Source of the DNA: Pseudomonas sp. ACM7
GTDB lineage: Bacteria > Pseudomonadota > Gammaproteobacteria > Pseudomonadales > Pseudomonadaceae
NCBI RefSeq assembly: GCF_004136015.1
Contig: NZ_CP024866.1
Span: forward strand, 4,896,260-4,960,259
DNA: 64,000 bases
Direction of reading: 5' to 3'
Shown: positions 1 to 12,262 of the stretch, piece by piece
Numbering within the stretch: position 1 is the first letter of the stretch
Layout of the letters: the number at the start of each line of letters is the position of its first letter
Translations under genes and position numbers: made by a program
Notes under the pieces: generated by a model
What the model saw: the letters and a program-made list of their open reading frames with translations, nothing else
Databases searched by the model: none
What the model was told of the DNA's origin: nothing

Positions 1-617
1 CCGTACCACCACTGAACCATGGCATCGGTCGCACCCGCGTACACCGAGTAGGACTTGGTGAAACTCACCGGCAGTTCAAGGTTGTTGACGATGTGCAGAA
101 TCGCCACGGTGATGATGAACGCGCCGAAGAACCAGTTGCCGACGTAGATGTGCTTGGTCTTGCGCTTGGCCAGTGTGCCGAAGAACACCACGGCGTAGGC
201 GACCCAGACGATGGTGATCAGAATGTCGATCGGCCATTCCAGCTCGGCGTATTCCTTGGAACTGGTGTAACCCAGCGGCAAGCTGATCGCCGCCAGCAGG
301 ATTACCACTTGCCAACCCCAGAAGCAGAACGCGGCGATTTTCGGCGCGAACAATTGAGTCTGACAGGTGCGCTGCACCGAATAGAACGAACTGGCGAACA
401 GGGCGCAACCGCCGAAAGCGAAGATCACTGCGTTGGTGTGCAACGGGCGCAAACGCCCGAAGCTGGTCCACGGCAGATTGAAGTTGAGTTCAGGCCAGAC
501 CAATTGAGCCGCGAGAAAAACCCCGAGCCCCATGCCGACGATGCCCCACACCACCGTCATAATGGCGAATTGGCGGACCACCTTGTAGTTGTAGGCGGTA
601 CTGATAGAAGTGTTCAT
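1..617 (-). CDS. ccoN: cbb3-type cytochrome c oxidase subunit I, 5' part
   Basis: This is the N-terminal 205 residues of the heme-copper catalytic subunit of a cbb3 oxidase; the rest lies beyond the left edge. The protein begins [20 protein letters not shown]. It has a first membrane helix at about residues 18-40, the [14 protein letters not shown] segment whose His60 is the family's low-spin heme b ligand, and further helices ([38 protein letters not shown]). The only start in frame with these motifs is the ATG at 617. The enzyme reduces oxygen at low oxygen tension in the inner membrane. Being next to aer and acnA, it matches the second cbb3 copy of PAO1 (PA1557) by synteny recalled from memory. 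A candidate ANR site lies 135 bases upstream. Confidence 0.95.
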   Translation of the reverse strand, partial: MNTSISTAYNYKVVRQFAIMTVVWGIVGMGLGVFLAAQLVWPELNFNLPWTSFGRLRPLHTNAVIFAFGGCALFASSFYSVQRTCQTQLFAPKIAAFCFWGWQVVILLAAISLPLGYTSSKEYAELEWPIDILITIVWVAYAVVFFGTLAKRKTKHIYVGNWFFGAFIITVAILHIVNNLELPVSFTKSYSVYAGATDAMVQWWY

Positions 618-726
618 GGTTCCCCATCCACGGTTCAGCCGAAGTGAAGGCCCGCCTTTGCGAGTAAGCCGCATGGCAGACGCTCCCTTCGCCTGGAGTT
701 ATAGGCAGACTAAAAGCGAGGTAAGC

Positions 727-1404
727 ATGGACAAAGAGCACAAGGCCAGTATTGACGGGGATCAATGGGCGCAGTGTGTGCGGGATCATGGATGGTTGTG
801 GAATGCCGCCTCAGCGCCGGCATCGGCGACGTTGATCCTCGCCCATGGCGCCGGTGCGCCAATGGACAGCGCCTGGATGAACGACATGGCTGCGCGCCTT
901 GCTGCATCTGGGATCAACGTGCTGCGCTTCGAGTTTCCGTACATGGCGCAACGGCGTGTTGATGGGGGTAAGCGTCCTCCGAACCCGGCACCGAAACTGC
1001 TCGAGTGTTGGCGTGAGGTCTATGCGGTGGTGCGACGCCATGTCGCTGGGCGTCTGGCCATTGGGGGCAAGTCCATGGGCGGGCGGATGGCGAGTTTGTT
1101 GGCGGATGAATTGGGGGCGGATGCGCTGGTGTGCCTCGGGTATCCGTTTTATGCGGTGGGGAAACCGGAGAAGCCTCGGGTTGAGCATTTGGCCGGGTTA
1201 AAGACGCGCACGTTGATTGTTCAGGGCGAACGGGATGCGTTGGGCAATCGCGAGGCCGTCGAGGCTTACACGTTGGCACCGAGTATCGAGGTGTTCTGGC
1301 TGGTGGCGGGGGATCATGATTTGAAGCCGTTGAAGGCTTCCGGGTTTATCCATGAGCAACATCTGGCGGCTGCGGCGCAGAAGGTTGCCGAATTTCTTCA
1401 GTGA
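727..1404 (+). CDS. Alpha/beta hydrolase of the KANL3/Tex30-like family
   Basis: A 225-residue cytosolic protein with an alpha/beta-hydrolase fold. Seen in the sequence: the LILAHGAGAPMDS oxyanion-loop motif near residue 35, the nucleophile elbow GGKSMGGRMAS (Ser in GKSMGG) near residue 115, and a late Asp/His region (VQGERDALG, VAGDHDLKP) that completes a Ser-Asp-His triad. The start at 727 is chosen because GAGG-like purines precede it and the longer frame upstream has no family match. Substrate unknown. It is divergent from ccoN, and the candidate ANR box falls within its first dozen codons. PAO1 has a similar small gene between ccoN2 and aer (from memory). Confidence 0.85.
   Translation: MDKEHKASIDGDQWAQCVRDHGWLWNAASAPASATLILAHGAGAPMDSAWMNDMAARLAASGINVLRFEFPYMAQRRVDGGKRPPNPAPKLLECWREVYAVVRRHVAGRLAIGGKSMGGRMASLLADELGADALVCLGYPFYAVGKPEKPRVEHLAGLKTRTLIVQGERDALGNREAVEAYTLAPSIEVFWLVAGDHDLKPLKASGFIHEQHLAAAAQKVAEFLQ
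752..765 (-). promoter_or_regulatory. Candidate ANR/FNR box for ccoN
   Basis: TTGACGGGGATCAA differs by one base from the ANR/FNR consensus TTGAT-N4-ATCAA. It is centred about 141 bases upstream of the ccoN start. A transcript starting 41.5 bases from the box centre would begin near 717. cbb3 operons of pseudomonads are known ANR targets, so the position makes sense. It lies inside the first codons of the divergent hydrolase gene, which is unusual. Not tested. Confidence 0.6.
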
Positions 1405-1429
1405 AATTTGCGGTGTCGATCAAGGCCCC

Positions 1430-1526
1430 ATCGCGAGCAAGCTCGCTCCCACATTTTGATTTGTGATGTGAATCAGATCTTCATCCACCGCAAATCCCCT
1501 GTGGGAGCGAGCTTGCTCGCGATAGC
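1430..1526. repeat. REPIN: inverted pair of Pseudomonas REP sequences
   Basis: Two inverted copies of the REP core (GTGGGAGCGAGCTTGCTCGC and its complement) are separated by about 55 bases. The pair lies between the convergent hydrolase and aer genes. Like the other pairs in the window it is a non-autonomous element of the kind mobilised by RAYT transposases; no RAYT gene is present here. Confidence 0.9.
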
Positions 1527-1561
1527 TGTCTGCCAGGCGACATCACTTTCGGGTTGGCAAT

Positions 1562-1595
1562 AAAAACCCGGAAGCTTTCACTGTCCGGGTTTTTA
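1562..1595 (-). terminator. Rho-independent terminator of aer
   Basis: Read on the minus strand, the stem ACCCGGA pairs with TCCGGGT and is followed by a U run. It lies 16 bases after the aer stop codon. Confidence 0.85.
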
Positions 1596-1610
1596 TCTTT
1601 CCAGCGACTG

Positions 1611-3176
1611 TTAGCGGTTAAACCGCTCCACCAACGAATACTGGGTATTCGCAGTCTTTGTCAGCTCTTCACTCAACAACGCCGAGTGTTGCGCCTGTTC
1701 CGAGGTCTGATCCGCCAGGTGCGAGATGTTGCTGATGTTGCGGCTGATTTCTTCGGCCACTGCACTTTGCTCTTCGGTAGCCGCAGCGATCTGGGTGGTC
1801 ATGTCGGTGATGTTGGCCACCGCTTCGCTGATCCCCACCAGTGCCTGATCCGCTTCCAATACCCGCGCAACACCTTCTTCGGCCTGGCGATGCCCGGCTT
1901 CCATGGTTTGCACCGCGGTGCTGGCGGTCTGTTGCAGCTTGGCGATCAGGGCGTGGATCTGCCCGGTGGATTCGCTGGTGCGTTGCGCCAGTTGACGGAC
2001 TTCGTCAGCCACCACCGCAAAGCCACGACCCATCTCGCCGGCACGGGCCGCTTCGATGGCTGCGTTCAACGCCAGCAGGTTGGTCTGGTCGGCGATGCCT
2101 TTGATCACATCGACCACGCCACCGATTTCGTCGCTGTCCTTGGCCAGTTGGGTCACGGTCAGGCCGGTTTCACCGACCACCACCGACAGGCGCTGGATGG
2201 CTTCGCGGGTTTCCCCGGCGATGTCGCGGCCGCGACCGGTCAGGCGATTGGCTTCCTGAGTCGCATCGGCCGTGCGCTGCACGTGGCTGGCGACTTCCTG
2301 AGTGGTGGCGGCCATCTGATTGACGGCGGTGGCCACTTGCTCGGTTTCGACGCGTTGGCGTTCCAGGCCGTTGGAGCTGTTATGCGCCAGGGTATCGGAC
2401 TGTTTCGCTTGGTCGCTCAGGTGCTCGGCGGTGTCCTGCAGACGAGTCAGGCAGGTTTTCAGGCGGGCTTCCTGGCTGAGGATCGACATCTCCAGACGCG
2501 CCTGGGCGCCGCGACTGTCGGTGTACATCTGCGCGATCAGCGGGTCGGAGGTCGTCTGCCCGGCCAGGTGCAGCAGACGCTTGAGGCCGCGCTGTTGCCA
2601 GCTCAACCCCAACAGACCCAATGGCACTGACAGGCCGGCGGCCAACGCAAAACCCCATTGGGAATTGAGCGACGCGCCGATCATGAAGCTCAGCTGGCTG
2701 ACCAGAATGAACGGCAGCCAGTCCTGCAGCACCGGCAGCCATTTGTCTGTTGAAGGAATCGCCGACTTGCCCTGGTTGATGCGTTGGTAGAGCGCTTCGG
2801 CACGGCGGATCTGCTCGGCGGTGGGTTTGACCCGCACCGATTCGTAACCGACCACCTGATTGCCTTCGAAAACCGGCGTGACATAGGCGTTAACCCAGTA
2901 GTGATCACCGGCCTTGCAGCGATTCTTGACAATGCCCATCCATGGCAAGCCTTGTTTCAGTGTGCCCCACATGTGCGCGAATACCGCGGCCGGGACGTCA
3001 GGGTGACGGACCAGGTTATGCGGCGCACGGATCAGCTCTTCACGAGAATACCCACTGATCTCGACGAAAGCGTCGTTGCAATAGGTGATCACGCCCTTGG
3101 CATCGGTGGTGGAAATCAACCGTTGCTGAACCGGGAAGGTCCGTTCGCGTTGTGTAATGGGCTGGTTGTTACGCAT
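1611..3176 (-). CDS. aer: PAS-domain methyl-accepting chemotaxis protein (aerotaxis receptor)
   Basis: A 521-residue energy or oxygen taxis receptor. Domains in order: an N-terminal PAS domain (about 10-120; [20 protein letters not shown], then [10 protein letters not shown] typical of FAD-binding Aer PAS), a short double membrane segment (about 160-200), a HAMP-like linker, and the cytoplasmic signalling domain with the conserved hairpin ([29 protein letters not shown]) around residue 370. There is no periplasmic ligand domain, as expected for Aer. The ATG at 3176 is chosen because [15 protein letters not shown] matches the family's N terminus. It sits close to ccoN and acnA, as in PAO1 (PA1561, from memory), linking the receptor to respiration. 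It has its own terminator. Confidence 0.93.
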   Translation of the reverse strand: MRNNQPITQRERTFPVQQRLISTTDAKGVITYCNDAFVEISGYSREELIRAPHNLVRHPDVPAAVFAHMWGTLKQGLPWMGIVKNRCKAGDHYWVNAYVTPVFEGNQVVGYESVRVKPTAEQIRRAEALYQRINQGKSAIPSTDKWLPVLQDWLPFILVSQLSFMIGASLNSQWGFALAAGLSVPLGLLGLSWQQRGLKRLLHLAGQTTSDPLIAQMYTDSRGAQARLEMSILSQEARLKTCLTRLQDTAEHLSDQAKQSDTLAHNSSNGLERQRVETEQVATAVNQMAATTQEVASHVQRTADATQEANRLTGRGRDIAGETREAIQRLSVVVGETGLTVTQLAKDSDEIGGVVDVIKGIADQTNLLALNAAIEAARAGEMGRGFAVVADEVRQLAQRTSESTGQIHALIAKLQQTASTAVQTMEAGHRQAEEGVARVLEADQALVGISEAVANITDMTTQIAAATEEQSAVAEEISRNISNISHLADQTSEQAQHSALLSEELTKTANTQYSLVERFNR

Positions 3177-3279
3177 GGCTTTTTCAATCCGCAAGGCTTT
3201 GACGGGTTGTCGGCATCGTCAGCCATTTATTGAGATTATTTTTCAGTAATCAGTGGCGCGTCGCAAAACGACCCTTGCG

Positions 3280-4071
3280 TCAGCCGGCGAGCATCGGATA
3301 GGTGAACAGGCCGAAGTGCAGCAGGTTCAGGCCGAAATGGGTGGCGATGGCCGCACCCAAGCCACCAAAACGGTAGGCCAGACCATAGCCGACACCCGCC
3401 AGACTCGCCAGCAACACCCATTGCCAGCCGGCGCCCACATGCACCAGGCCGAACAGCAGCGAGGCGAGGAGCAGGGCGAGGTTTTCACCGTAGGGCAGGT
3501 TTTTGAAGTGCCGGGTCAGACCGCCCTGGATGTAGCCGCGAAACAGCGCCTCCTCCACCAGCGTCACCAGCAGCAAATTGTTAAGCGCCCACAGCCAGGC
3601 TTGATCCGGCCACTTCGGTGCCCAGCTGATCACGCCCAGCAACAGCGCGCCACCCAAGGCCAGCGCGGCGCTCAACGTCAGCCCCAGCGCGGTGGCATAG
3701 ATGGAAAGGCGCAGCGAACGTCGACCGACAATCCACGGGCAAGCCAGCAAAAGCCAGAACCCGATCAGGGGTTTGTCCTGATTCAGGTACATGAAAAACG
3801 GCACGGCATCGTCGGTGAATCGCTGAGAGGCGAAACCACGACCGTTGTAGAAACCGGGAAGCCAGTGCATCGCCAGTGCCAGGACCAGGACGAAGAACAC
3901 CCCATGACCGAGGTAGCGGCCGGCTTGAACCTTTTGCTGGCGCACGGCGAAACCTGTGAACAGCAACAATGCGACGGAGATTAGGGCCAGCCAGCCGAGT
4001 TGGCCGTAGATCAGTGCCAGACCATAGCCGAGGGAGAGGAGGGCCAGGTAGTTCCATGGCAGGGCAATCAT
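3280..4071 (-). CDS. CPBP-family intramembrane metalloprotease
   Basis: A 263-residue, largely hydrophobic protein with about eight predicted membrane helices. It carries the CPBP (CAAX protease and bacteriocin-processing) signature: motif 1 EEALFRGYIQGG (EExxxR) and motif 2 FGLVHVGAGW (FxxxH), plus a later HFGLNLLHF. These Glu, Arg and His residues form the metal-dependent active site in the family. Substrate unknown. The start at 4071 is the first Met directly before the hydrophobic core; the longer frame upstream translates the REP pair and is discarded. It lies 103 bases upstream of aer on the same strand, so the two may share a transcript. Confidence 0.88.
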   Translation of the reverse strand: MIALPWNYLALLSLGYGLALIYGQLGWLALISVALLLFTGFAVRQQKVQAGRYLGHGVFFVLVLALAMHWLPGFYNGRGFASQRFTDDAVPFFMYLNQDKPLIGFWLLLACPWIVGRRSLRLSIYATALGLTLSAALALGGALLLGVISWAPKWPDQAWLWALNNLLLVTLVEEALFRGYIQGGLTRHFKNLPYGENLALLLASLLFGLVHVGAGWQWVLLASLAGVGYGLAYRFGGLGAAIATHFGLNLLHFGLFTYPMLAG

Positions 4072-4114
4072 TGAAAATCCTTGTGTCCGAAGTGTTGCGG
4101 GTTGACTCGGTCCA

Positions 4115-4204
4115 TGTGGGAGCGAGCTTGCTCGCGATGGGGCCTTCATATCAAACATCCATGTTGCATGACACTCCGCTATCGCGAGCAAGCTCGCTCC
4201 CACA
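4115..4204. repeat. REPIN
   Basis: Inverted pair of REP cores in the GAGCGAGCTTGCTCGCGA variant, directly upstream of the CPBP protease gene. It lies between that gene and the acnA terminator. Confidence 0.9.
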
Positions 4205-4282
4205 GTGGTTTTGTGTGGGGCACATACTTGTGAACAATGCCAAATAGGGGCGCGATTATAAGGACGTTCGCGGCCCAAACAA

Positions 4283-4306
4283 AAACACCGCCCGAAGGCG
4301 GTGTTT
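4283..4306 (-). terminator. Terminator of acnA
   Basis: Stem AAACACCGCC-CGAA-GGCGGTGTTT, with a U run when read on the minus strand. It lies just after the acnA stop codon. Confidence 0.85.
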
Positions 4307-4320
4307 ATATCAGCAGCCGG

Positions 4321-7062
<2,742 letters not shown>

Positions 7063-7284
7063 TGAAATGACTCCTTTGGGTCCGCACGGCTACGGACTGA
7101 CGGGACGGACAGAGGTTTAAACCTAGTCCTCTTTGGGGCTTAAGGCTAATAACTGGACTCTATGGTCGAGTCCAAGGTTCCGAACTCGGCTATCATGCGC
7201 CGGTTTTCGTGACAGGCTTTGCTTCAACGCAAGTCTGGGCATCGCGCAGTGGTTGAATTTCTCGCCATCTGCCCAGGAGTAAGA

Positions 7285-8358
7285 ATGAACACCCTCTTTA
7301 TGCATTGCCGGCCGGGCTTCGAAAGCGAAGTCTGTTCCGAGATTTCCGAACACGCCGCGCGGCTGAACGTGGCCGGTTATGCCAAGGCCAAGACTGCCAG
7401 CGCCTGTGCCGAATTTATCTGCACCGAGGAAGACGGTGCCGAGCGCCTGATGCGTGGCCAGCGTTTCGCCGATCTGATCTTCCCGCGCCAGTGGGCTCGC
7501 GGGATCTTCATCGATCTGCCGGAAACCGACCGCATCAGCGTGATCCTCGCGCACATGGCGGACTTCCCGCTGTGCGGCAGCCTGTGGCTGGAAATGGTCG
7601 ACACCAACGATGGCAAGGAACTGTCGAACTTCTGCAAGAAATTCGAAGGCCACCTGCGCAAGGCGCTGATGGCCGCTGGCAAACTGGTTGAAGATGCCCA
7701 CAAGCCGCGTCTGCTGCTGACCTTCAAAAGTGGCCGCGAAGTGTTCATGGGCCTGGCCGAGTCGAACAACTCGGCGATGTGGCCGATGGGCATTCCGCGC
7801 CTGAAGTTTCCGCGTGAAGCGCCGAGCCGTTCGACCCTGAAGCTGGAAGAGGCCTGGCACCACTTCATCCCGCGCGATCAATGGGATGAGCGCCTGCACA
7901 GCGACATGACCGGCGTCGACCTCGGCGCCGCACCCGGCGGCTGGACCTGGCAACTGGTCAACCGCGGCATGCTGGTGACCGCGATCGACAACGGCCCGAT
8001 GGCCGAAAGCCTGATGGACACGGGGCTGGTGCAACACTTGATGGCTGACGGTTTCACCTTCAAGCCCAAGCAACCGGTGGACTGGATGGTCTGCGACATC
8101 GTCGAGAAACCGGCGCGCAACGCCGCGATGCTGGAAGAATGGATTGGCGAGGGGCATTGCCGCGAAGCGGTGGTCAACCTCAAACTGCCGATGAAACAGC
8201 GTTACGCCGAAGTGAAACGTTTGCTGGAACGCATCGCCGACGGGTTCAAGGAACGCGGCATTCGGGTCGAGATCGGCTGCAAGCAGCTGTACCACGACCG
8301 TGAAGAAGTGACCTGCCATTTGCGTCGACTCGACGTAAAGAAACCCAAGTCCCGCTGA
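7285..8358 (+). CDS. rlmM: 23S rRNA (cytidine-2498-2'-O)-methyltransferase
   Basis: A 357-residue S-adenosylmethionine-dependent methyltransferase that modifies C2498 of 23S rRNA. It has an N-terminal THUMP-like RNA-binding half (about 1-170) and a C-terminal Rossmann methyltransferase half with the SAM loop GVDLGAAPGGWTWQL near residue 210, then DWMVCDIVEKP and VNLKLPMKQRY. These supply the Lys-Asp-Lys type catalytic residues of the RlmM/RrmJ group. The start at 7285 follows CCAGGAGTAAGA, a good ribosome-binding site, and begins MNTLFMHCRPGFE as in the family. It is transcribed away from acnA. Confidence 0.95.
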   Translation: MNTLFMHCRPGFESEVCSEISEHAARLNVAGYAKAKTASACAEFICTEEDGAERLMRGQRFADLIFPRQWARGIFIDLPETDRISVILAHMADFPLCGSLWLEMVDTNDGKELSNFCKKFEGHLRKALMAAGKLVEDAHKPRLLLTFKSGREVFMGLAESNNSAMWPMGIPRLKFPREAPSRSTLKLEEAWHHFIPRDQWDERLHSDMTGVDLGAAPGGWTWQLVNRGMLVTAIDNGPMAESLMDTGLVQHLMADGFTFKPKQPVDWMVCDIVEKPARNAAMLEEWIGEGHCREAVVNLKLPMKQRYAEVKRLLERIADGFKERGIRVEIGCKQLYHDREEVTCHLRRLDVKKPKSR

Positions 8359-8372
8359 TACACCCGGACCCT

Positions 8373-8462
8373 TGTGGGAGCGGGCTTGCTCGCGAATACG
8401 GTGGGTCAGTCGACATCAATGTTGAATGTCAGCCCGCCTTCGCGAGCAAGCCCGCTCCCACA
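8373..8462. repeat. REPIN
   Basis: Inverted pair of REP cores (GTGGGAGCGGGCTTGCTCGC and its complement) with about 40 bases between them, in the gap between rlmM and tusA. Confidence 0.92.
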
Positions 8463-8535
8463 GGTCCGGTGTACGACACAGATGACCGACCACCCGGCAA
8501 TGCGCGACAATGCCGGCAAGTTTCAGGAGTGAATC

Positions 8536-8787
8536 ATGAGTGAAATGATTGATACGCCGGTTGACGGCACCCTCGACGCCACTGGCCTCAACTGCCCGGA
8601 ACCGGTGATGATGCTGCACCAGCATATCCGTGACCTGGTGCCCGGCGGCCTGCTGAAGGTGATCGCCACCGACCCGTCGACCCGTCGCGACATTCCCAAG
8701 TTCTGCGTGTTTCTCGACCACGAACTGGTGGCGCAGCACGAAGAGGCAGGCACCTACCTCTACTGGATCCGCAAGAAACTCGCTTAA
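8536..8787 (+). CDS. tusA: Sulfur carrier protein TusA
   Basis: An 83-residue protein of the TusA/SirA family. The signature [10 protein letters not shown] carries Cys20, which accepts a persulfide from the cysteine desulfurase IscS and passes it on for 2-thiolation of tRNA wobble uridine. Length and the C-terminal YWIRKKL agree with the family. TTCAGGAG precedes the ATG at 8536. The 3' end overlaps the last codon of the convergent MATE gene by four bases. Confidence 0.95.
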   Translation: MSEMIDTPVDGTLDATGLNCPEPVMMLHQHIRDLVPGGLLKVIATDPSTRRDIPKFCVFLDHELVAQHEEAGTYLYWIRKKLA

Positions 8788-10184
8788 CCCGCCGAATGAC
8801 TGATGCGAATCCGCTTGCGTGCACTGCGCGTCAGGCGGATCGACAGCATCAGCGCCGCGCAACTCAAGCCCACGATCAAACCCTGCCACAGCCCGCTCGG
8901 GCCGCTCGGCGTGCCGAACCAGTCGGTCAGGCCCAGTGCGTAACCCACCGGCAAACCAATCCCCCAGTAAGCGAACAGCGTCAGGATCATCGTCACCCGA
9001 GTGTCCTGATAGCCGCGCAACGCGCCGGCTGCGGTGACCTGGATCGCATCGGAAAACTGGAACAGCGCCGAATACACAATCAGCATCGCCGCGACCTGAG
9101 TCACCGTCGGGTCGGCCGTGTAGATGGTTGCGATGTGTTCACGCAGCAACAGCATCATGCTCGCGGAAATGCACGCATAAGCCAGCGCCGTGCCCATGCC
9201 CACACCGGCGGCGAAGCGGGCCTCGCGCGGCTCCTGGCGGCCGAGCGCCTGGCCGACCCGCACGGTCACGGCCATGCCGAGGGAGTAGGGAATCATGAAC
9301 ACCAGCGAGCTGAAGTTCAGCGCGATCTGGTGCCCGGCCACGACCGTCGCGCCGAGGCTGCCGATCAGCAGCGCAATGACAGCGAAGATGCTCGACTCGG
9401 CGAACACCGCGATGCCGATCGGCAGGCCGATGCCCAGCAGGCGTTTGATCACCGACCACTGCGGCCAGTCGAAACGGCTGAACAACTCACTCGACTGATA
9501 CGCCGGTGCCCAGCGCTCCCACCCGGCCATGCCCAGGGCCATCACCCACATCACGATCGCCGTGGCCCAGCCGCAACCGACACCGCCCATGGCCGGCACA
9601 CCGAAGTGGCCATAGATGAAGACGTAGTTCAGCGGAATGTTCAGCGCCAGCCCGCACAGACCCAACACCATGGCCGGATGCGTACGCCCCAGGCCGTCAC
9701 TGAAGCAGCGCAGCACATGGTAGAACGCGACGGCGGGCAAACCGCTGGCGATGCCATGCAGGTACTGCATGCACGGGCCGATCAATTCGGGATCGACCTT
9801 CATGATGTGCAGAATCGGTTCGGCGCTGAACAACATGCCGGTCGCCATCAAGCCCACCACCAATGCCAGCCAAAGTGCCTGGCGCACGATCGGGCCAATC
9901 TCGCTGTGGCTGCCGGCGCCGAAACGCTGCGCGACTTTCGGGGTGGTAGCCAGCAGCGTGCCGGTCATCAACAGAAACACCGGCACCCAGATCGAGTTAC
10001 CCAGCGCCACGGCCGCCAGATCCCTTGGGCCGACCCGACCCGCCATCACCGCATCGACGAAGCCCATGGCAGTGGTCGCCAGTTGCGCGATCATAATCGG
10101 CAAGGCCAGGCCGAGCAGGTTTTTCAGCTCCAGGCGAACCCGGGCCGGGCGGGTGAGGGAAGTAGCGGCGAGGCGGTCAGTCAC
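8784..10184 (-). CDS. MATE-family multidrug efflux transporter (NorM/PmpM-like)
   Basis: An inner-membrane cation-driven drug exporter of about 466 residues with twelve predicted helices. Family features: [21 protein letters not shown] in helix 1, a repeat of the same fold in the second half ([20 protein letters not shown]), and a conserved VRVGQALG. PmpM and NorM export fluoroquinolones, dyes and disinfectants; the substrates here are not known. The start is uncertain. GTG at 10184 (reading [10 protein letters not shown]) is taken, but an in-frame TTG at 10208 is also open, and neither has a clear ribosome-binding site. The 3' end meets tusA head-on. Confidence 0.88.
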   Translation of the reverse strand: MTDRLAATSLTRPARVRLELKNLLGLALPIMIAQLATTAMGFVDAVMAGRVGPRDLAAVALGNSIWVPVFLLMTGTLLATTPKVAQRFGAGSHSEIGPIVRQALWLALVVGLMATGMLFSAEPILHIMKVDPELIGPCMQYLHGIASGLPAVAFYHVLRCFSDGLGRTHPAMVLGLCGLALNIPLNYVFIYGHFGVPAMGGVGCGWATAIVMWVMALGMAGWERWAPAYQSSELFSRFDWPQWSVIKRLLGIGLPIGIAVFAESSIFAVIALLIGSLGATVVAGHQIALNFSSLVFMIPYSLGMAVTVRVGQALGRQEPREARFAAGVGMGTALAYACISASMMLLLREHIATIYTADPTVTQVAAMLIVYSALFQFSDAIQVTAAGALRGYQDTRVTMILTLFAYWGIGLPVGYALGLTDWFGTPSGPSGLWQGLIVGLSCAALMLSIRLTRSARKRIRISHSAG

Positions 10185-10311
10185 GGAATTCAAGGGCGAA
10201 ACGTCCAAAGATGTTGATGCGCAAGGCGGCGCATTCTACGCCCTGACGCAGTGGTCAGGAAAAGTCCTGTGTTAGGGATTTGTAATCCTTTTCCCTCCAC
10301 GCACGGTCCCT

Positions 10312-10413
10312 TGTAGGCGCTGTCGAGTGAAACGAGGCTGCGATCTTTTGATCTTGTCTTTAAAAAACAAAGTCAAAAGATCGCAGCCTCGTTTCACTCG
10401 ACAGCTCCTACAG
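10312..10413. repeat. Long inverted repeat, second family (GATCTTTTGATC type)
   Basis: A near-perfect palindrome of about 100 bases. One arm contains GCTGCGATCTTTTGATCTTG and the other its complement, with AGCTCCTACAGG-like ends and the GTGAAACGAGG stretch on both arms. It is unrelated in sequence to the REP core. A second member lies at 14048-14174. It sits upstream of pdxB and holds no reading frame. Confidence 0.85.
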
Positions 10414-10478
10414 GGGATGCGTGCTAGGCGTGACGTGTCATCTCCGCCTACACTGCCGATCCGCCAAAGGAGCCTGCC

Positions 10479-11621
10479 ATGCTGATTGTTGCCGACGAGA
10501 ATATCCCGCTGCTCGATGCCTTCTTCGAAGGTTTCGGTGAAATCCGCCGGGTGCCGGGACGTTCCATTGACCGCGCCACCGTCGAACAGGCCGATGTGCT
10601 GCTGGTGCGCTCGGTGACCAACGTTAACCGCGCGTTGCTCGAAGGCAGCAAGGTACGCTTTGTCGGCACCTGCACCATTGGCACGGATCACCTGGATCTG
10701 GATTACTTTCAACGGGCCGGCATCACCTGGTCCAGCGCACCCGGCTGCAACGCCCGGGGCGTGGTCGACTACGTGCTCGGCAGTCTGCTGACCCTGGCCG
10801 AAATCGAAGGCGCCGACCTGACTCAACGCACCTATGGCGTCGTCGGTGCTGGTGAAGTGGGCGGTCGCTTGGTCAAAGTTTTGCAAGGTCTGGGCTGGAA
10901 CGTACTGGTCTGCGATCCGCCAAGACAGGCCGCTGAAGGTGGCGATTACGTCAGTCTCGAACAGATCATCGAGCAGTGCGATGTCATCAGCCTGCACACG
11001 CCGTTGAAGAAACACGGCGCCCAGTCGACCTGGCATCTGTTAGATAAAAACCGCTTGAACCAGCTCAAGTCCGGCACCTGGCTGATCAATGCCAGTCGTG
11101 GCCCGGTGGTGGATAACGCCGCCCTGCGCCAGGTGCTGCTGCAACGTGAAGACCTGCAAGCGGTGCTGGATGTCTGGGAAGGTGAGCCCGAGGTCGATGT
11201 GGCACTGGCTGAACTCTGCGTGCTGGCGACGCCGCACATTGCCGGTTACAGCCTCGACGGCAGACAGCGTGGCACCGCGCAGATTTATCAGGCGTATTGC
11301 GATTTTCTCGGGCAGGCGGCCCGGATCAGCTTGAGCGATTTGCTGCCCGCACCCTGGTTGTCGCAAGTGACCTTGAACGCTAACAGCGATCCGGCCTGGT
11401 CGCTGGCCATGTTGTGCCGTGGCGTGTACGACCCGCGCCGTGATGATGCGGATTTCCGTCGCAGCCTTGTAGGCAACGTGAATGAACAGCGTGCAGCGTT
11501 CGATTCACTGCGTAAGCATTATCCGCTGCGGCGTGAGATTGATGGTTTGTCGGTGCGGATTGACGGGGATTCGCCTGCGTTGCAGAGGATCGTGGCGGCG
11601 TTGGGCGCAACGACTGTCTAG
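10479..11621 (+). CDS. pdxB: Erythronate-4-phosphate dehydrogenase
   Basis: A 380-residue NAD-dependent D-2-hydroxyacid dehydrogenase that oxidises 4-phosphoerythronate in de novo pyridoxal 5'-phosphate synthesis. Seen: the substrate-domain start [35 protein letters not shown], the NAD-binding loop [13 protein letters not shown] near residue 122, [10 protein letters not shown] with the catalytic Arg region, and the distinct PdxB C-terminal dimerisation domain after residue 290. CAAAGGAG precedes the ATG. It stands alone between two repeat elements. Confidence 0.96.
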   Translation: MLIVADENIPLLDAFFEGFGEIRRVPGRSIDRATVEQADVLLVRSVTNVNRALLEGSKVRFVGTCTIGTDHLDLDYFQRAGITWSSAPGCNARGVVDYVLGSLLTLAEIEGADLTQRTYGVVGAGEVGGRLVKVLQGLGWNVLVCDPPRQAAEGGDYVSLEQIIEQCDVISLHTPLKKHGAQSTWHLLDKNRLNQLKSGTWLINASRGPVVDNAALRQVLLQREDLQAVLDVWEGEPEVDVALAELCVLATPHIAGYSLDGRQRGTAQIYQAYCDFLGQAARISLSDLLPAPWLSQVTLNANSDPAWSLAMLCRGVYDPRRDDADFRRSLVGNVNEQRAAFDSLRKHYPLRREIDGLSVRIDGDSPALQRIVAALGATTV

Positions 11622-11637
11622 AGACCGCGTCGGCCCT

Positions 11638-11745
11638 TTCGCGAGCAAGTCGAATCGTCGCACCGCCGCTCCCACATTTGATCTCTGTCGTACACAAGAT
11701 CTGTGTTCACTGGAGATCCATGTGGGAGCGGGCTTGCTCGCGAAT
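11638..11745. repeat. REPIN with one expanded arm
   Basis: Inverted REP pair. The right arm is the normal core. The left arm carries about 15 extra bases (TCGAATCGTCGCACCGCC) between the CGCGAGCAAG and GCTCCCAC parts. The same expansion recurs at 34896-34978 and 45274-45379. Confidence 0.88.
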
Positions 11746-11774
11746 GGCCGCACCTCCATTCTGGATTAGCAGCC

Positions 11775-11804
11775 ATAAAAAACCCGGCCACCAGGGGCCG
11801 GGTC
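11775..11804 (-). terminator. Terminator of the small PA1571-like gene
   Basis: Stem ACCCGGCC pairs with GGCCGGGT, with a long U run when read on the minus strand. It lies about 20 bases past the stop of the small gene at 11823. Confidence 0.85.
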
Positions 11805-11822
11805 AAGAAGACGGTGGCTATA

Positions 11823-12002
11823 TCACTTTTGTTCGGCAGGCTTGACCAATCGCTTTTCCAGTTCGCGACAAGCGTCCTGGATCATGCCTTCAGTGATCGG
11901 TACTTCGCGCCCGTCCTTATCGATAATTGAGCAACCCAGAGACTGGTCTGGCTGTGTGCGGATCACTTCAATCTTGTCATCGCTGCTGTTTTGCAAGGAC
12001 AT
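11823..12002 (-). CDS. Small conserved Pseudomonas protein (PA1571-like)
   Basis: A 59-residue protein beginning MSLQNSSDDKIEVIRTQPDQ and continuing with GCSIIDKDGREVPITEGMI and a charged C-terminal helix (ACRELEKRLVKPAEQK). It has no signal peptide or membrane segment. A single Cys (in LGCSI) and an acidic-basic pattern are the only notable features. I recall a short PAO1 protein of this pattern near PA1571, which agrees with the surrounding synteny; function unknown. It has its own terminator. The ATG at 12002 is chosen over an upstream in-frame ATG at 12017 because it is the Met directly before the conserved part. Confidence 0.75.
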   Translation of the reverse strand: MSLQNSSDDKIEVIRTQPDQSLGCSIIDKDGREVPITEGMIQDACRELEKRLVKPAEQK

Positions 12003-12262
12003 GGCCTGTCTCCTCATCAGGTTGTGTGCTTACTGTAGAACCGCCAGGTGACCGGACTGTGACAGCTCCCTGCGATCTTCCCAGGGCGGCGACATCAGTC
12101 CACCAGAAATACCGCGGTGTTGCCACCCGGACTTTAGACCAATACCGTCTAGGGGCTAGGCTTTGCGGTCATAATTAACCTGACTCATTATGATTTACAG
12201 CGTTCAAGCCCATCGACCGGTGTAGGCTTGATCGCGTCAAACCCTACTGGTTGCGCCATCGA

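Noticed and set aside
1430..1526. Repeats that could suggest a CRISPR array
   Set aside because: Only inverted pairs of REP cores are present here and elsewhere; no regular direct repeats with unique spacers and no cas genes.
3177..3279. Search for an ANR box before aer
   Set aside because: No TTGAT-N4-ATCAA match within one or two mismatches; TTGACGGGTTGTC lacks the second half.
8796..10217. Plus-strand frame of about 470 codons
   Set aside because: Antisense to the MATE transporter; its product is rich in Arg, Gln and His with no membrane or enzyme pattern.
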